Both the position numbers and the translations under genes were made by a program. This document shows, in pieces, positions 33,364 through 41,496 of a stretch of 64,000 bases of DNA. The stretch's first letter is position 1; each line of letters begins with the position of its first letter. The notes under the pieces are model-generated. The model saw nothing but the letters and a program-made list of their open reading frames with translations, searched no databases and was not told the DNA's origin. The stretch lies in IMG/VR virus record IMGVR_UViG_3300042453_005121, positions 1-64,000 of that record; one strand, written 5' to 3'. This DNA is from a virus.

Positions 33364-34057
33364 CAGCAGAAGTCTTGTTTCGGATTGGATAGTTGAAAAA
33401 TTCCCGGAGAACTACAGGGAATTGACATATCTGGAGCCCTTCGTTGGAGGAGGCTCAGTGCTTCTGCACAAAGATCCTTCCGCTGAAGAGATCGTGAACG
33501 ACTCGGATTCGGATCTTGTGGACGCATGGAGGTCCCTGCGGGACGAACACAAGTTGTTTCTGTCCAAGGTGAGGCGCATAGAGCACAAAGAAGCGATATT
33601 TAAAAGGTACCAGAAGAAACAGGAGACGGACTACCTCAACGTCGGAGTGAGGGACTTTGTTCTGAGGCACATGAGTAAAAGCGGGCTCAAGAAGACCTAT
33701 CTCCCCAAGGAAAGGAACGTTAGGTGCGGAGATTGCTGGTGCGACATATTGGAGGTTGTTCCGGACGTGAGCGAGAGGATAAAGGACGTGTTCATGCTCA
33801 ACAGGGATGCTTTGGGCGTGATCAAGGCTTTCAGCCACAAGGACTCGCTCGTCTACTGCGATCCTCCGGCGGCTCAGGGCAAGGACTCGGAGATGGACGT
33901 TGACAAACACGTGGAACTCAGTGAAATGCTCAAGGATTTTAGGGGCAAAGTGATAATAAGTGCTGCGAATTCGGCCCTTTATCGGCGGCTTTACGCGGGC
34001 TGGACGAGGAAGGGTTTCCCGGGCAGCTCCAAGGATTCGATTTGGTTGAATTTTTGA
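33326..34057 (+). CDS. D12-class adenine-specific DNA methyltransferase with altered DPPA motif
   Basis: 243 aa. Motif I is YLEPFVGGGSVLL (residues 35-47). The catalytic motif IV appears as YCDPPAAQGKD where Dam-type enzymes have DPPY. VIISAANSALYRRLYAGW matches the downstream D12 region (usually LSN). The enzyme family methylates adenine N6, often GATC, protecting phage DNA. The Tyr-to-Ala change in DPPY is unexpected and may reduce activity. The start overlaps the previous gene. Confidence 0.8.
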   Translation: MKSRLKPVIKVSDSRSLVSDWIVEKFPENYRELTYLEPFVGGGSVLLHKDPSAEEIVNDSDSDLVDAWRSLRDEHKLFLSKVRRIEHKEAIFKRYQKKQETDYLNVGVRDFVLRHMSKSGLKKTYLPKERNVRCGDCWCDILEVVPDVSERIKDVFMLNRDALGVIKAFSHKDSLVYCDPPAAQGKDSEMDVDKHVELSEMLKDFRGKVIISAANSALYRRLYAGWTRKGFPGSSKDSIWLNF

Positions 34058-34067
34058 ATTCAACAAC

Positions 34068-34073
34068 TAAATA
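34068..34073 (+). promoter_or_regulatory. Candidate late promoter CTAAATAC
   Basis: TAAATA, 5 nt before the ATG at 34079, with no Shine-Dalgarno between. It heads the small-gene run at 34079-35322. Confidence 0.4.
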
Positions 34074-34078
34074 CATCC

Positions 34079-34366
34079 ATGTTGACATTCAGGGAATTCA
34101 GGGACTCAGAGTCCTCCAAGGAAGAGGAAAAAGCTCAGGAAGTGGTCAGGAAGGGAATGAACCTTCAGGGCGACAGCGATTTCTGGGATGATTTTTTGAG
34201 CCTGTGCGCGAACGCCTCAGGCATGGCCGCCCTTTTGGACGTGTCGGTGGAAAAGGTGACGGCCTTGGGGGGCAGGATAGGAAAAATGAGAAAGGCGATC
34301 GGCGAGAAGGACGGCCACGACGCCAAAAAGAACTCCAAATTGATAAAAACCGGAGACAAGACGTGA
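34079..34366 (+). CDS. Small protein with predicted capsid-targeting N-terminus
   Basis: 95 aa, starting MLTFREFRDSE|SS. The body is helical and charged (EEEKAQEVVRKGMNL; a Lys-rich C-terminus KKNSKLIKT). It is the first of four tightly packed small genes. It overlaps the next gene (GTGA). Predicted head-internal protein; no domain was recognised. Confidence 0.55.
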   Translation: MLTFREFRDSESSKEEEKAQEVVRKGMNLQGDSDFWDDFLSLCANASGMAALLDVSVEKVTALGGRIGKMRKAIGEKDGHDAKKNSKLIKTGDKT

Positions 34367-34704
34367 AGAAGTTCAGCGAATGGCGTGATTCCATTGACGA
34401 AAACATGAATGCCTCGGCCCTGCGCGGCACCATCGGGGGCGGTGCTGTGAGTGTGGATCCAATTTTGAGAAGCAAATTGCGATCAAAAATACTTGACATA
34501 GTCAAAGAATTTCCTGACAAAAATCCAGCCGAACTTTTTCAGGAAATAATGGCCGTGGTGGGTCAGCTTCTGACAAAGGGGGGAGGGGCGACCACGTCCT
34601 CCAATAAAATGTACAACCAGTTGAATCAACAGTCGGTACAGAATCCCGTTCAGAAGAATCAACAGGCGCAGGCCCAACAGAACCAACAAGTCCAAAACCA
34701 GTGA
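34363..34704 (+). CDS. Small head-internal-type protein, paralogue A
   Basis: 113 aa from a GTG start overlapping the upstream stop. It starts MKKFSEWRDSIDE|NM. Residues about 35-90 (LRSKLRSKILDIVKEFPDKN, PAELFQEIMAVV, TTSSNKMYNQLNQ) align with the next gene's product. The C-terminus is a Gln/Asn-rich tail. Predicted packaged protein. Confidence 0.55.
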   Translation: MKKFSEWRDSIDENMNASALRGTIGGGAVSVDPILRSKLRSKILDIVKEFPDKNPAELFQEIMAVVGQLLTKGGGATTSSNKMYNQLNQQSVQNPVQKNQQAQAQQNQQVQNQ

Positions 34705-34711
34705 GGAAAAA

Positions 34712-35026
34712 ATGAAATCAATAAGAGAGTGGATGACGGAAAAGGGAATGATCAGCGAGGAAGTCAGGGGAGTTGACCTAGCCAGATTGCTCGGCGGCAC
34801 CAGTTTCCAGATCAATCGCAAATTGGCGGTGAAGCTGAATCCGAAGCTAGATCAGGTTCTGAAGTCAGAGGAGTTCGAAGGCGAGAGTCCCGAGGAAATG
34901 CTTCGTCAGATCATCGCCATCGCCGCAGAGAAACTCGGCGGTGTCGAAGGAACCACCGTGTCGGCAAACAAGTTGGCCGGGGGACTCAACCAGGCAGAGG
35001 ACCCCATCGCTCAGGAAGTCAGATGA
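34712..35026 (+). CDS. Small head-internal-type protein, paralogue B
   Basis: 104 aa with AGGAAAA before the ATG. It starts MKSIREWMTEKGMISE|E. LNPKLDQVLKSEEFEG, SPEEMLRQIIAIAAEKLGG and TTVSANKLAGGLNQ parallel paralogue A. It overlaps the next gene by ATGA. Local duplication followed by divergence is likely. Confidence 0.55.
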   Translation: MKSIREWMTEKGMISEEVRGVDLARLLGGTSFQINRKLAVKLNPKLDQVLKSEEFEGESPEEMLRQIIAIAAEKLGGVEGTTVSANKLAGGLNQAEDPIAQEVR

Positions 35027-35322
35027 AGTCCTTTCTGGTCTGGTTGGAAGGCGAGGAGAGTCCAGCCCTTTCCGAGCCCCAGCACAAGCAGGGCGAAGCG
35101 AACATGGGCTTGGATTCCATCGTCGAAAGGCGAATGAAGCAGATCATAATGGAATTGGAAGGTTCCGGGAAAGGAACTCAGCAGGAGATACTCGCATCGG
35201 TCCAGAAATACCTCAAGGCGAAAGGAGTGCAGGCCGAGAAACCTGCGTCACAACCTCCTCAGGACGACGCTCAAGGTGCCCAACAGGACGGAATGCAGAT
35301 GCAGCCCGCGATGGCCAATTAG
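35023..35322 (+). CDS. Small head-internal-type protein
   Basis: 99 aa. It starts MKSFLVWLEGEE|SP, fitting the shared signal. A helical middle (VERRMKQIIMELEG, EILASVQKYLKAKG) is reminiscent of the two upstream paralogues, and a Gln/Pro/Ala-rich tail ends the protein. Its 3' end overlaps the convergent gene by 4 nt. Confidence 0.55.
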   Translation: MKSFLVWLEGEESPALSEPQHKQGEANMGLDSIVERRMKQIIMELEGSGKGTQQEILASVQKYLKAKGVQAEKPASQPPQDDAQGAQQDGMQMQPAMAN

Positions 35323-35636
35323 ACATATTTCTCCCTGAACAAGTTCATCTTTATCGTCTCGACGTAGTCGTAAAGACACGTGTCTCCTTCGGACTTTATC
35401 TCCCTGAGCCTGTACACTGCCACCTTCTGACTGCCGTCTATCTGGTCATTGGTGAGGTATTCTATGAGTTTCTCGCCGAGTGTCTCGCGGGATATCTCGT
35501 TTCCGTCCACAATGCGCTTGAGTATTAGAGGCGGCTCCTCACCGTTTATCTCTATGACCCTGTCGAGGCATCCGTCCGCAGGGCCTCCGATGAGAAGGGC
35601 GTCCCATTCATATCCGTATCCTTCTTCCTTTTTCAT
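35319..35636 (-). CDS. Hypothetical protein
   Basis: 105 aa, not recognised. The start YGYEWDALLIGGPADGCLDR followed by VIEINGEEPPL suggests a small alpha/beta fold. It ends KMNLFREKYV. It is coupled by ATGA to the gene upstream on the minus strand. T4-like phages often carry similar about 100-aa proteins of unknown role. Confidence 0.55.
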   Translation of the reverse strand: MKKEEGYGYEWDALLIGGPADGCLDRVIEINGEEPPLILKRIVDGNEISRETLGEKLIEYLTNDQIDGSQKVAVYRLREIKSEGDTCLYDYVETIKMNLFREKYV

Positions 35637-35956
35637 ATCCAGCCCTCTATCGTTGCCCTCTTTATTTCGTCTACAGCGACTCTCCTGCCAAGTGCTTCGC
35701 TTACTGCCTTGACAAATTCCTTCTCTATTTTTTGTTGTTCTTGGATGAGGTAATTGACGCCTTTTTGTTTGGCCTCCAGAAATCTGACCACATCTATCTT
35801 GAAGTCCAGTTTTCTGCCATCCAAGAAAACGGCTTTCTCCACGCCGTCTTTTTTGGGGTCTGGTCCCAAGGGACGCATTTTGACCTCAAATTTGTGCTTG
35901 AAATTACCGTCTCGGCCAATGGGCGGGACATCTGTTTGTATTTCTCTGTTGGTCAT
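35633..35956 (-). CDS. Hypothetical protein
   Basis: 107 aa, not recognised. The N-terminal half is beta-like (KHKFEVKMRPLGPDP, VFLDGRKLDFKIDVVRF) and the C-terminal half helical (QEQQKIEKEFVKAVSEALG). It forms a two-gene unit with the following minus-strand gene. A TATATA element lies between it and the divergent gene at 35994. Confidence 0.55.
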   Translation of the reverse strand: MTNREIQTDVPPIGRDGNFKHKFEVKMRPLGPDPKKDGVEKAVFLDGRKLDFKIDVVRFLEAKQKGVNYLIQEQQKIEKEFVKAVSEALGRRVAVDEIKRATIEGWI

Positions 35957-35982
35957 AGAATAAAAGAGTTAAATACGCTCGG

Positions 35983-35989
35983 TATATAG
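35983..35989 (+). promoter_or_regulatory. Candidate late promoter TATATAG
   Basis: 4 nt before the ATG at 35994, no Shine-Dalgarno between. Confidence 0.5.
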
Positions 35990-35993
35990 TCTC

Positions 35994-36521
35994 ATGCAAG
36001 GATTATGGCTTGAGACTTCTATTTCCGAACTTTACACCAACTCCCGGAAGGCATTCCCCGGAACGAGCAAAAGGGAGAACTCCACCGACACGGTGAGGGT
36101 GGAGCACCTTGATTGGGTGCCTTTTGAAGGCGTCCGGACTCTTTTCGTGAAGGCGACCGTGAACAACGAAGGAAGGAAAAATGAATCAATAATACTTTTC
36201 AAGGGAGTCAACTACGGAAAGGCCGAAGGCAAGGGCTTCGTGCCACTGATGTCGTCATCGGGACGAAAGGTTTTCGTGGAGAGGCTCTCGGTCTCCGACG
36301 ACGAAGTGCTGGTGAGATGCACATGTGGAGACTTCTTCTGGCGTTTCAACTACTACAACTCCGTGGACAAGTCGCTCTTTGGAAGAAAAAGATCCAAGTA
36401 CGAGGGTCAGAACCTTTGGAAGGCCAACCCCACGGAGAGTTCCGGGATGTGCAAACACCTCATGAAATTGGCTAAAATCCTGCGGGAGGCCGATTTATTA
36501 ATCGCCGGCCGGAATATATAG
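35994..36521 (+). CDS. SWIM-type zinc-finger-like protein
   Basis: 175 aa. The C-terminal half has RCTCGDFFWRF and GMCKHLMKLAKIL about 45 residues apart, the CxC ... CxH pattern of a SWIM-like zinc site. The N-terminal 100 residues are beta-rich (GVRTLFVKATVNNEG, ESIILFKGVNYG). SWIM domains bind DNA or proteins. Proteins of this look are common in large phages with no known role. Confidence 0.55.
   Translation: MQGLWLETSISELYTNSRKAFPGTSKRENSTDTVRVEHLDWVPFEGVRTLFVKATVNNEGRKNESIILFKGVNYGKAEGKGFVPLMSSSGRKVFVERLSVSDDEVLVRCTCGDFFWRFNYYNSVDKSLFGRKRSKYEGQNLWKANPTESSGMCKHLMKLAKILREADLLIAGRNI
36515..36521 (+). promoter_or_regulatory. Candidate promoter TATATAG
   Basis: 6 nt before the ATG at 36528, overlapping the upstream stop codon. 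Confidence 0.4.
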
Positions 36522-36527
36522 ATCAGT

Positions 36528-37091
36528 ATGACACACATGATCAATCCTAAAATAACCCAGGGCCAAAGGTTCCTGATAATAGGAACCATACTGGGCGGCA
36601 GCTCAATAATAAAGCCGAAGAAGGGCAAAAACTGCTACCTCTCCATGAGGGACAAGGACCTTTCGTGGCTCAAGTTCAAGGCCGATCAACTGAAGGAACT
36701 CACTTCTCAGTCGCCCTTGACCATAGAAAAGACCAACAGGTGGCATTCCGTCTGTTATCCTCTTTTCAACGAGTATTACGAGATGTTCTACAATGGAAAG
36801 AACAGGTCCCTCAAGGCCGAAAGTCTCAATCTTCTGCACGATTCAAGCATTGCGATATGGTTCGGCGATGCCGGGAAGTGCAAGAACGACAACGTCGTTC
36901 TGAACACGAACATATGGGGCAAGAAAGGCACCGAGACCATTGTTGAATATTTTGACAGCCTTGATTGGAAGGCTGGGATATTCATGGAGAGGAAGAACTA
37001 CAGGGTAAGGATGGACGAGGAGTCATCCAAGGACTTCCTGAAACTGGTCGGGCCTTACCTTCCCAAGAACAGAAAGTGTGGAAGGGACTGA
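36528..37091 (+). CDS. LAGLIDADG-type homing endonuclease-like protein
   Basis: 187 aa. Two half-site motifs are visible: FLIIGTILGGSSI (residues 16-28) and SSIAIWFGDAGK (residues about 105-116), in the positions of the two LAGLIDADG helices of the PF03161 type. NNYR/LSMRD-like and KNYRVRMDEES strands fit the fold. The first motif has Gly where the catalytic Asp is expected (GGS rather than GDG), so activity is doubtful. Free-standing. Confidence 0.6.
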   Translation: MTHMINPKITQGQRFLIIGTILGGSSIIKPKKGKNCYLSMRDKDLSWLKFKADQLKELTSQSPLTIEKTNRWHSVCYPLFNEYYEMFYNGKNRSLKAESLNLLHDSSIAIWFGDAGKCKNDNVVLNTNIWGKKGTETIVEYFDSLDWKAGIFMERKNYRVRMDEESSKDFLKLVGPYLPKNRKCGRD

Positions 37092-37092
37092 T

Positions 37093-37515
37093 ATGGCGGG
37101 CGCCGGTATATTCTTCACCGACGGAAAGAAGGTGCTTCTTCTGAAGCGCGGAGGCGAAGAACGCAACAAGGGAACGTGGGGACTTCCCGGCGGTGGTGTG
37201 GAAGAAGGAGAATCTGCCATTCAGGCGGCTCGCAGGGAGTCCGTGGAGGAATGCGGCCGTGTACAGGGCAGGCGATTCGGCAGCCTCGTGGAAAAGGACG
37301 ACGACCACGAGTGGACGACATTCTTCTTCAGAATCAAAAAGCCATTCAAGTGTAAACTGAGCGACGAACACACCGATTGGAAATGGTTTGATCTAGACGA
37401 TCTTCATAATTTGAATCTGCACCCTAAGTTCAAAAAGAATATGGAGAGGCACCTTTCTTTTCTCAAGAAAAGAAAGTCTTTCAGCGAGTGGCTGGAGATC
37501 CGGGAATCTTGTTGA
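37093..37515 (+). CDS. Nudix hydrolase with C-terminal capsid-targeting-like sequence
   Basis: 140 aa from ATG 37093. The Nudix box is complete: GGGVEEGESAIQAARRES followed by VEECG. The family hydrolyses nucleoside-diphosphate compounds. The last 15 residues (RKSFSEWLEIRE|SC) reproduce the F-x-E-W plus IxE signal seen at the N-terminus of other proteins here, but at the C-terminus. That stretch overlaps the 3' end of the convergent nucleotidyltransferase gene (37481-37515). It overlaps no other gene upstream. Confidence 0.85.
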   Translation: MAGAGIFFTDGKKVLLLKRGGEERNKGTWGLPGGGVEEGESAIQAARRESVEECGRVQGRRFGSLVEKDDDHEWTTFFFRIKKPFKCKLSDEHTDWKWFDLDDLHNLNLHPKFKKNMERHLSFLKKRKSFSEWLEIRESC

Positions 37516-38242
37516 TCATATATCCATTTTCAATAACGAAATCTTGGGTGCGTCGTATGCTCTGTGGAGTGCCCATGTCGCTCCAGAATCCCTTGACCAC
37601 GGATACGTCCATTGATTTTGACTCGCAGTAATGCTGGTTGACGTCCGTGATTTCAAGTTCTCCGCGCTTTGAAGGAATTAATTTTTCGGCTATATCGTAG
37701 ACCTTTGGGTGATACAAATAAAGGCCGGTGACTGCCATGTTGCTTTTGGGATTCTTCGGCTTTTCTTCTATCTCGCCCTCGTGGTACACGCCGAACCGCT
37801 CGGGATCATCAACTTCCTTGAGGAATATACGCGCGCTGTTGGGACATGAACCTTTGAAGAAGGTCATTTCGTCCGAGAAGGAATCCTCGTAGAAGTTGTC
37901 GCCCAATATGACCGCGAACGGATCATCGCCCGTGAAGCCTTGAGCAAGCTTGAGTGCCGATGCTATGCCGAGTTCCACCCGCATGACGTCTTGTATCTTG
38001 TAGGTGAATCTGGCTCCGAAGGCGTGTCCGTCGCCGAGATTGTGTATTATGGGTCCCGAGTGGTCACGCGAAGATATGATGAGTATTTCTTCTATCCCGC
38101 TGCTGACGAGCGTGTTTATAGGATAGAAGATCATGGGCAACGCTCCCTGATCCGTGTATATCGGCAACAGGTGCTTGTTGGTCACGAAGGTGGCGGGTTT
38201 CATCCTGCTGCCGGTGCCACCGGCGAGTATAACGCCCTTCAT
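37481..38242 (-). CDS. Sugar-nucleotide nucleotidyltransferase (RmlA-like)
   Basis: 253 aa. The N-terminus MKGVILAGGTGSRMKPAT is the signature of glucose-1-phosphate thymidylyltransferase-type enzymes, with NKHLLPIY, PMIFYPINTL, VILGDNFYED and ERFGVYHEG in the RmlA order. It would make an NDP-sugar from a sugar-1-phosphate. No other sugar-pathway gene was recognised nearby. It may feed host surface or phage glycan modification. Confidence 0.88.
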   Translation of the reverse strand: MKGVILAGGTGSRMKPATFVTNKHLLPIYTDQGALPMIFYPINTLVSSGIEEILIISSRDHSGPIIHNLGDGHAFGARFTYKIQDVMRVELGIASALKLAQGFTGDDPFAVILGDNFYEDSFSDEMTFFKGSCPNSARIFLKEVDDPERFGVYHEGEIEEKPKNPKSNMAVTGLYLYHPKVYDIAEKLIPSKRGELEITDVNQHYCESKSMDVSVVKGFWSDMGTPQSIRRTQDFVIENGYMINKIPGSPATR

Positions 38243-38255
38243 GCACGCCCCCTGC

Positions 38256-38705
38256 TCAGTCCCTGATGATCGTGATTCCCGCCATCGGATCTTCCGTGAA
38301 CAATTTTTCCTTGTCTTCCGTCTCGTCGCTCGGCCCCGTCTCGTTCAAGGGCAGGTCTTCGCGCACCACGGAGTGTTCCACCTTTCCCGAACGGGTAATC
38401 TGCTCGGGCTGGTCTAGTATCAGTTTCTCTGGCATTTTTTGCTCCTTGTTATCCGGGGCGGTGAGGGCCTCAACCAACACGGCCTCCTTTGGAACCATGG
38501 AGAGGAAATAACTGTCGCCCTCCCAAGTTCCATTGGGACCCACCCACCTTTTGCCGTCCCTTGAGGGCTTCGGCAATTCTAGGGAGGCCACAGAGCTTCT
38601 GTTTCTGAACCTGTAGAGCCCCGTTCCTTCCTGGTGGTATTCGAGTATCCTCTTGTTTTGTTCGGCCCTCTCGTACCTGTTGGCTTTTTTCCCCGCCTTC
38701 TTCAT
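38256..38705 (-). CDS. Hypothetical basic protein
   Basis: 149 aa, not recognised. The N-terminus is Lys/Arg-rich (MKKAGKKANRYERAEQNKR), followed by a Trp/Gly block (GKRWVGPNGTWEGDSYFLSM) and an acidic C-terminal tail (ETEDKEKLFTEDP). It is upstream of and possibly co-transcribed with the nucleotidyltransferase. Function unknown. Confidence 0.55.
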   Translation of the reverse strand: MKKAGKKANRYERAEQNKRILEYHQEGTGLYRFRNRSSVASLELPKPSRDGKRWVGPNGTWEGDSYFLSMVPKEAVLVEALTAPDNKEQKMPEKLILDQPEQITRSGKVEHSVVREDLPLNETGPSDETEDKEKLFTEDPMAGITIIRD

Positions 38706-38762
38706 GCCTTGGCCTTTCTTTGGGAATGCATTCTATATTAAACAGAGTATCTAGGTCTCAAT

Positions 38763-39107
38763 ATGTCAAAAATTAAACCAAAAAAGTGGACCGATGTGTA
38801 TCCGGCGGGGTCGGAGGAGGGCGACGAGGAATCAAGGTTCTTCAAGAGCCTTGCGAGGCACCCCAAGTATGAATGGAAGAGTACGGCTGCCTTGGCCAAG
38901 GAAAGCGGACTCACTCAGAAGAGGGTGGAGGAGATAATGGCCAAGTACATCAAGTTGAACATGGTGTTCCAGAATCCAAACAACGAGGAACACTGGGGCT
39001 ACTGGGAGCGTGTGCCTCACATGCTCCCCGACTCCTACGTGAGCGTTTCCGACGAGGATAAACAAAAAAGGATATCTCGGGCTTCCGGCAAGTCGGGATC
39101 AGAGTGA
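38763..39107 (+). CDS. Winged-helix-like DNA-binding protein
   Basis: 114 aa. Residues about 35-85 (KYEWKSTAALAKESGLTQKR, VEEIMAKYIKLNMVFQ, HWGYWERV) have the helix-turn-helix plus wing pattern. TATATTA at about 38741 lies upstream. It overlaps the convergent gene by 9 nt. Possible regulator. Confidence 0.55.
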   Translation: MSKIKPKKWTDVYPAGSEEGDEESRFFKSLARHPKYEWKSTAALAKESGLTQKRVEEIMAKYIKLNMVFQNPNNEEHWGYWERVPHMLPDSYVSVSDEDKQKRISRASGKSGSE

Positions 39108-41426
39108 CATCGGCGTTTTTTTGAGGTGATCGCAAACGAACTTGAGCCCGTCGTTCAGCCACTGCCAAGTCGTAGAGGTACTTATTTCTCCTCCTCCCTG
39201 ATCTGGATTGCCCGGTCCGTACATCTTCGTCGTGATGGACTTTATGATGTCGTGCATTTGTTTCAAACTGACCTCTCTGTCGCTGATTGAACTGAGGTAT
39301 TGAAAGCACTTGTCGCCTCTGTTCCTTGTTGACATCCCAAAGAACCTTTCCAATGACTCATCGCTTATTTCTCCGGAATTCATGATGGCAGTTCCAGTGT
39401 TTGCGTCGTATGGAAGTTGCAGCTTCACGCAAACTGCCAAGGCCTGCCACAATGGTGCTGGCCTGCCTCCTGGTCCTGGTTTTTTTCTCATCCCCATTTG
39501 AGAGCCCTTAGCATTCAAGGCTCTGATTGCGTCGTAGATATATCTCATCATCTGCCTTTTTCTTTCCTTGTCCAACGCTATGGCCGTGGGTGTCGTGCTC
39601 GTGCTCGCTCCCGAGAAAATTCCTGGTCTTTCCTGGACATCGTCGTCTGACCTGGCCTTGGCCAGCGCGTCCAATCCCTGACTGAGGTCGTCCCCGCCGG
39701 ATTCCTTGTCGCCGGACTGACCTGCGAACAAAAGTTTGGCTCGACCCTTGCTGGCGTAGTGGTCCCTGTACGTCTCGAGGGTTTGGATTATGTCATTCGG
39801 ATTTAACGTTATACCTATCTGGGGAGCGGCCTTGATCACGACCTGCTTCATGAGTTCAAGTCTGTATTTGTCTTCTCCGGAGGCCGTGATGCCTTCCTCT
39901 GTGCCCTTGCGCACCGCGTCCAGATATTTCATATGAAATCTGAGCGACGAGTACGGGTCGGCGATCATGCGCTTCAATTCATTCTCGTCAACCTTCATCA
40001 TTTCGGCCACTTCAGACTCGGGTCGTCCTCTTTCCAACATTGATTTGGCGTAGAGTGCTCGCTTGGCCGCGTTTATGTCCTTGTTCATCCTGCTGTTGAC
40101 TTCGTTTCTTCGATTGACTTCGTCCCTTCTGTGAGCGGTGGGAGATCTTAGTTCTTGGGCGGCCGTTCTTGCGAGGCCGAATATTCTTTGTCTCCAAGAC
40201 TTGAGCATGGATTCCGAGTCATCGTCTATAGCCCCCCATGATTTGGCCTTGCCTTCCAGCGTCACCTTTCTTCCGGCGAGCATCTGCAGCATTCGGGTCG
40301 TGAATTCATTCGCGACTTCCTCGGGATCGGAGAAATACATGTGTCCTTGCACTCCCTTCTTGGCTCCCCTGAAGGAAGAGGTGTTATTCGCAACCACGCT
40401 GCGGAAGGCTCCTCTGAAGGTGTCCGGTGCTGATTCTTCCAGGCCAGATAAATCCTTTATCAGTTTTTCCTTGGCAGAATCCACCTTTTCGGAGGGTCTC
40501 ATCTTGGTTCTTCCCCAACGATCAACAATTGCATTGCCTTCTTTGTCCGTTACGGGCACGATTAGATCGGCGGATTTTATGTCGGATGGAATGTCGTTGT
40601 CTTGCTCTTTCAGAGCGTTGTTGATGGCCTTTATGGTTTCCGATTCCCTTTTTTCGTCCTTCTTGATTCTTGCTAGATTTTCCGGCCTGAGGTAGCCGAG
40701 ACGGACCAATATCTCTTCCGCCTCCTCTAGTATTTTCTTCTTTTTTTCGTCGTCTTCTTCGTCGTCGTCGTACGAAAGGAAGGACTCGGAAACTGGGCTG
40801 ATCTTTTTGTAGTCGGACAAGAGTTCTTTGAGCCTATCTATTTCCCTCTTGCGGTCCATCATCGCGTGCCAACGCACCCAGAGGGCGTTGTTCTTCAGTC
40901 TCGTGGCGAATTCTCTTTGCGAATCGGACATGCGGTATTCGCCTTTCTTCTTGCGCTCCTCTTCTTCTTCCGCTGCGGCGCGGGCCTTTTCGGCATCTTC
41001 CTTTTCCTTCTGTATGGCTTCGTCGTCTATTTCGGTAGGCTTGGCATCTTCATCCCCGCCGGCGAACGGGTCGGGCATCTCCACGACCTCGGCCTTGCCG
41101 CACTTGGGACACACGTTCTGGTCGTCCTTCTCGTCAAATTTTCCGACGTAGGGGCAGTGCTCGCATTCCCTTATGTCGGCGTCCGATACTTTTTCCTGGC
41201 ACTGGGGGCATTCCAGGCCCTCCCGTTCCTTGTCCTCGAATCGTCCGTGGTAGCCGCACTTGTGGCAATCAAGTTCGTGGTCCTTGTAGTAGTTTTCACC
41301 CACGGCCTCGCAGAATTGCCTGAAAAATTCCTCAAGCACGACCTCGGCGTTCATCTGGGTCTGGACGGGCCTAATTATGTCGTTTATTACGCTCTCAATT
41401 ATCAGCCATTCCTTGAAACTGCTCAT
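39099..41426 (-). CDS. Large zinc-ribbon protein with predicted capsid-targeting N-terminus
   Basis: 775 aa from the ATG at 41426, which has AGGAG and a TATATA element (41457-41462) upstream. It starts MSSFKEWLIIE|SV. Residues about 45-110 hold tandem Cys4 ribbons (CHKCGYHG ... CPQC; CEHCPYVGKF ... CPKCG). Then come a long Glu/Lys/Ala-rich coiled region and a helical core with an HTH-like stretch (YAKSMLERGRPESEVAEMMK). The arrangement is faintly reminiscent of transcription or sigma-like factors, but no family was recognised. Predicted to be packaged and to enter the host with DNA. Confidence 0.6.
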   Translation of the reverse strand: MSSFKEWLIIESVINDIIRPVQTQMNAEVVLEEFFRQFCEAVGENYYKDHELDCHKCGYHGRFEDKEREGLECPQCQEKVSDADIRECEHCPYVGKFDEKDDQNVCPKCGKAEVVEMPDPFAGGDEDAKPTEIDDEAIQKEKEDAEKARAAAEEEEERKKKGEYRMSDSQREFATRLKNNALWVRWHAMMDRKREIDRLKELLSDYKKISPVSESFLSYDDDEEDDEKKKKILEEAEEILVRLGYLRPENLARIKKDEKRESETIKAINNALKEQDNDIPSDIKSADLIVPVTDKEGNAIVDRWGRTKMRPSEKVDSAKEKLIKDLSGLEESAPDTFRGAFRSVVANNTSSFRGAKKGVQGHMYFSDPEEVANEFTTRMLQMLAGRKVTLEGKAKSWGAIDDDSESMLKSWRQRIFGLARTAAQELRSPTAHRRDEVNRRNEVNSRMNKDINAAKRALYAKSMLERGRPESEVAEMMKVDENELKRMIADPYSSLRFHMKYLDAVRKGTEEGITASGEDKYRLELMKQVVIKAAPQIGITLNPNDIIQTLETYRDHYASKGRAKLLFAGQSGDKESGGDDLSQGLDALAKARSDDDVQERPGIFSGASTSTTPTAIALDKERKRQMMRYIYDAIRALNAKGSQMGMRKKPGPGGRPAPLWQALAVCVKLQLPYDANTGTAIMNSGEISDESLERFFGMSTRNRGDKCFQYLSSISDREVSLKQMHDIIKSITTKMYGPGNPDQGGGEISTSTTWQWLNDGLKFVCDHLKKTPMSL

Positions 41427-41489
41427 CAAATTAACTCCTGTATTGCGGCACAAGGCTATATATGGCGACGAAAATTATTATGCGGATGC

Positions 41490-41496
41490 TATATAA
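41490..41496 (+). promoter_or_regulatory. Candidate late promoter TATATAA
   Basis: 27 nt before the ATG at 41524, with GGAGAAAG as ribosome site between. The minus-strand partner TATATA at 41457-41462 drives the divergent gene in the same geometry. Confidence 0.55.
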
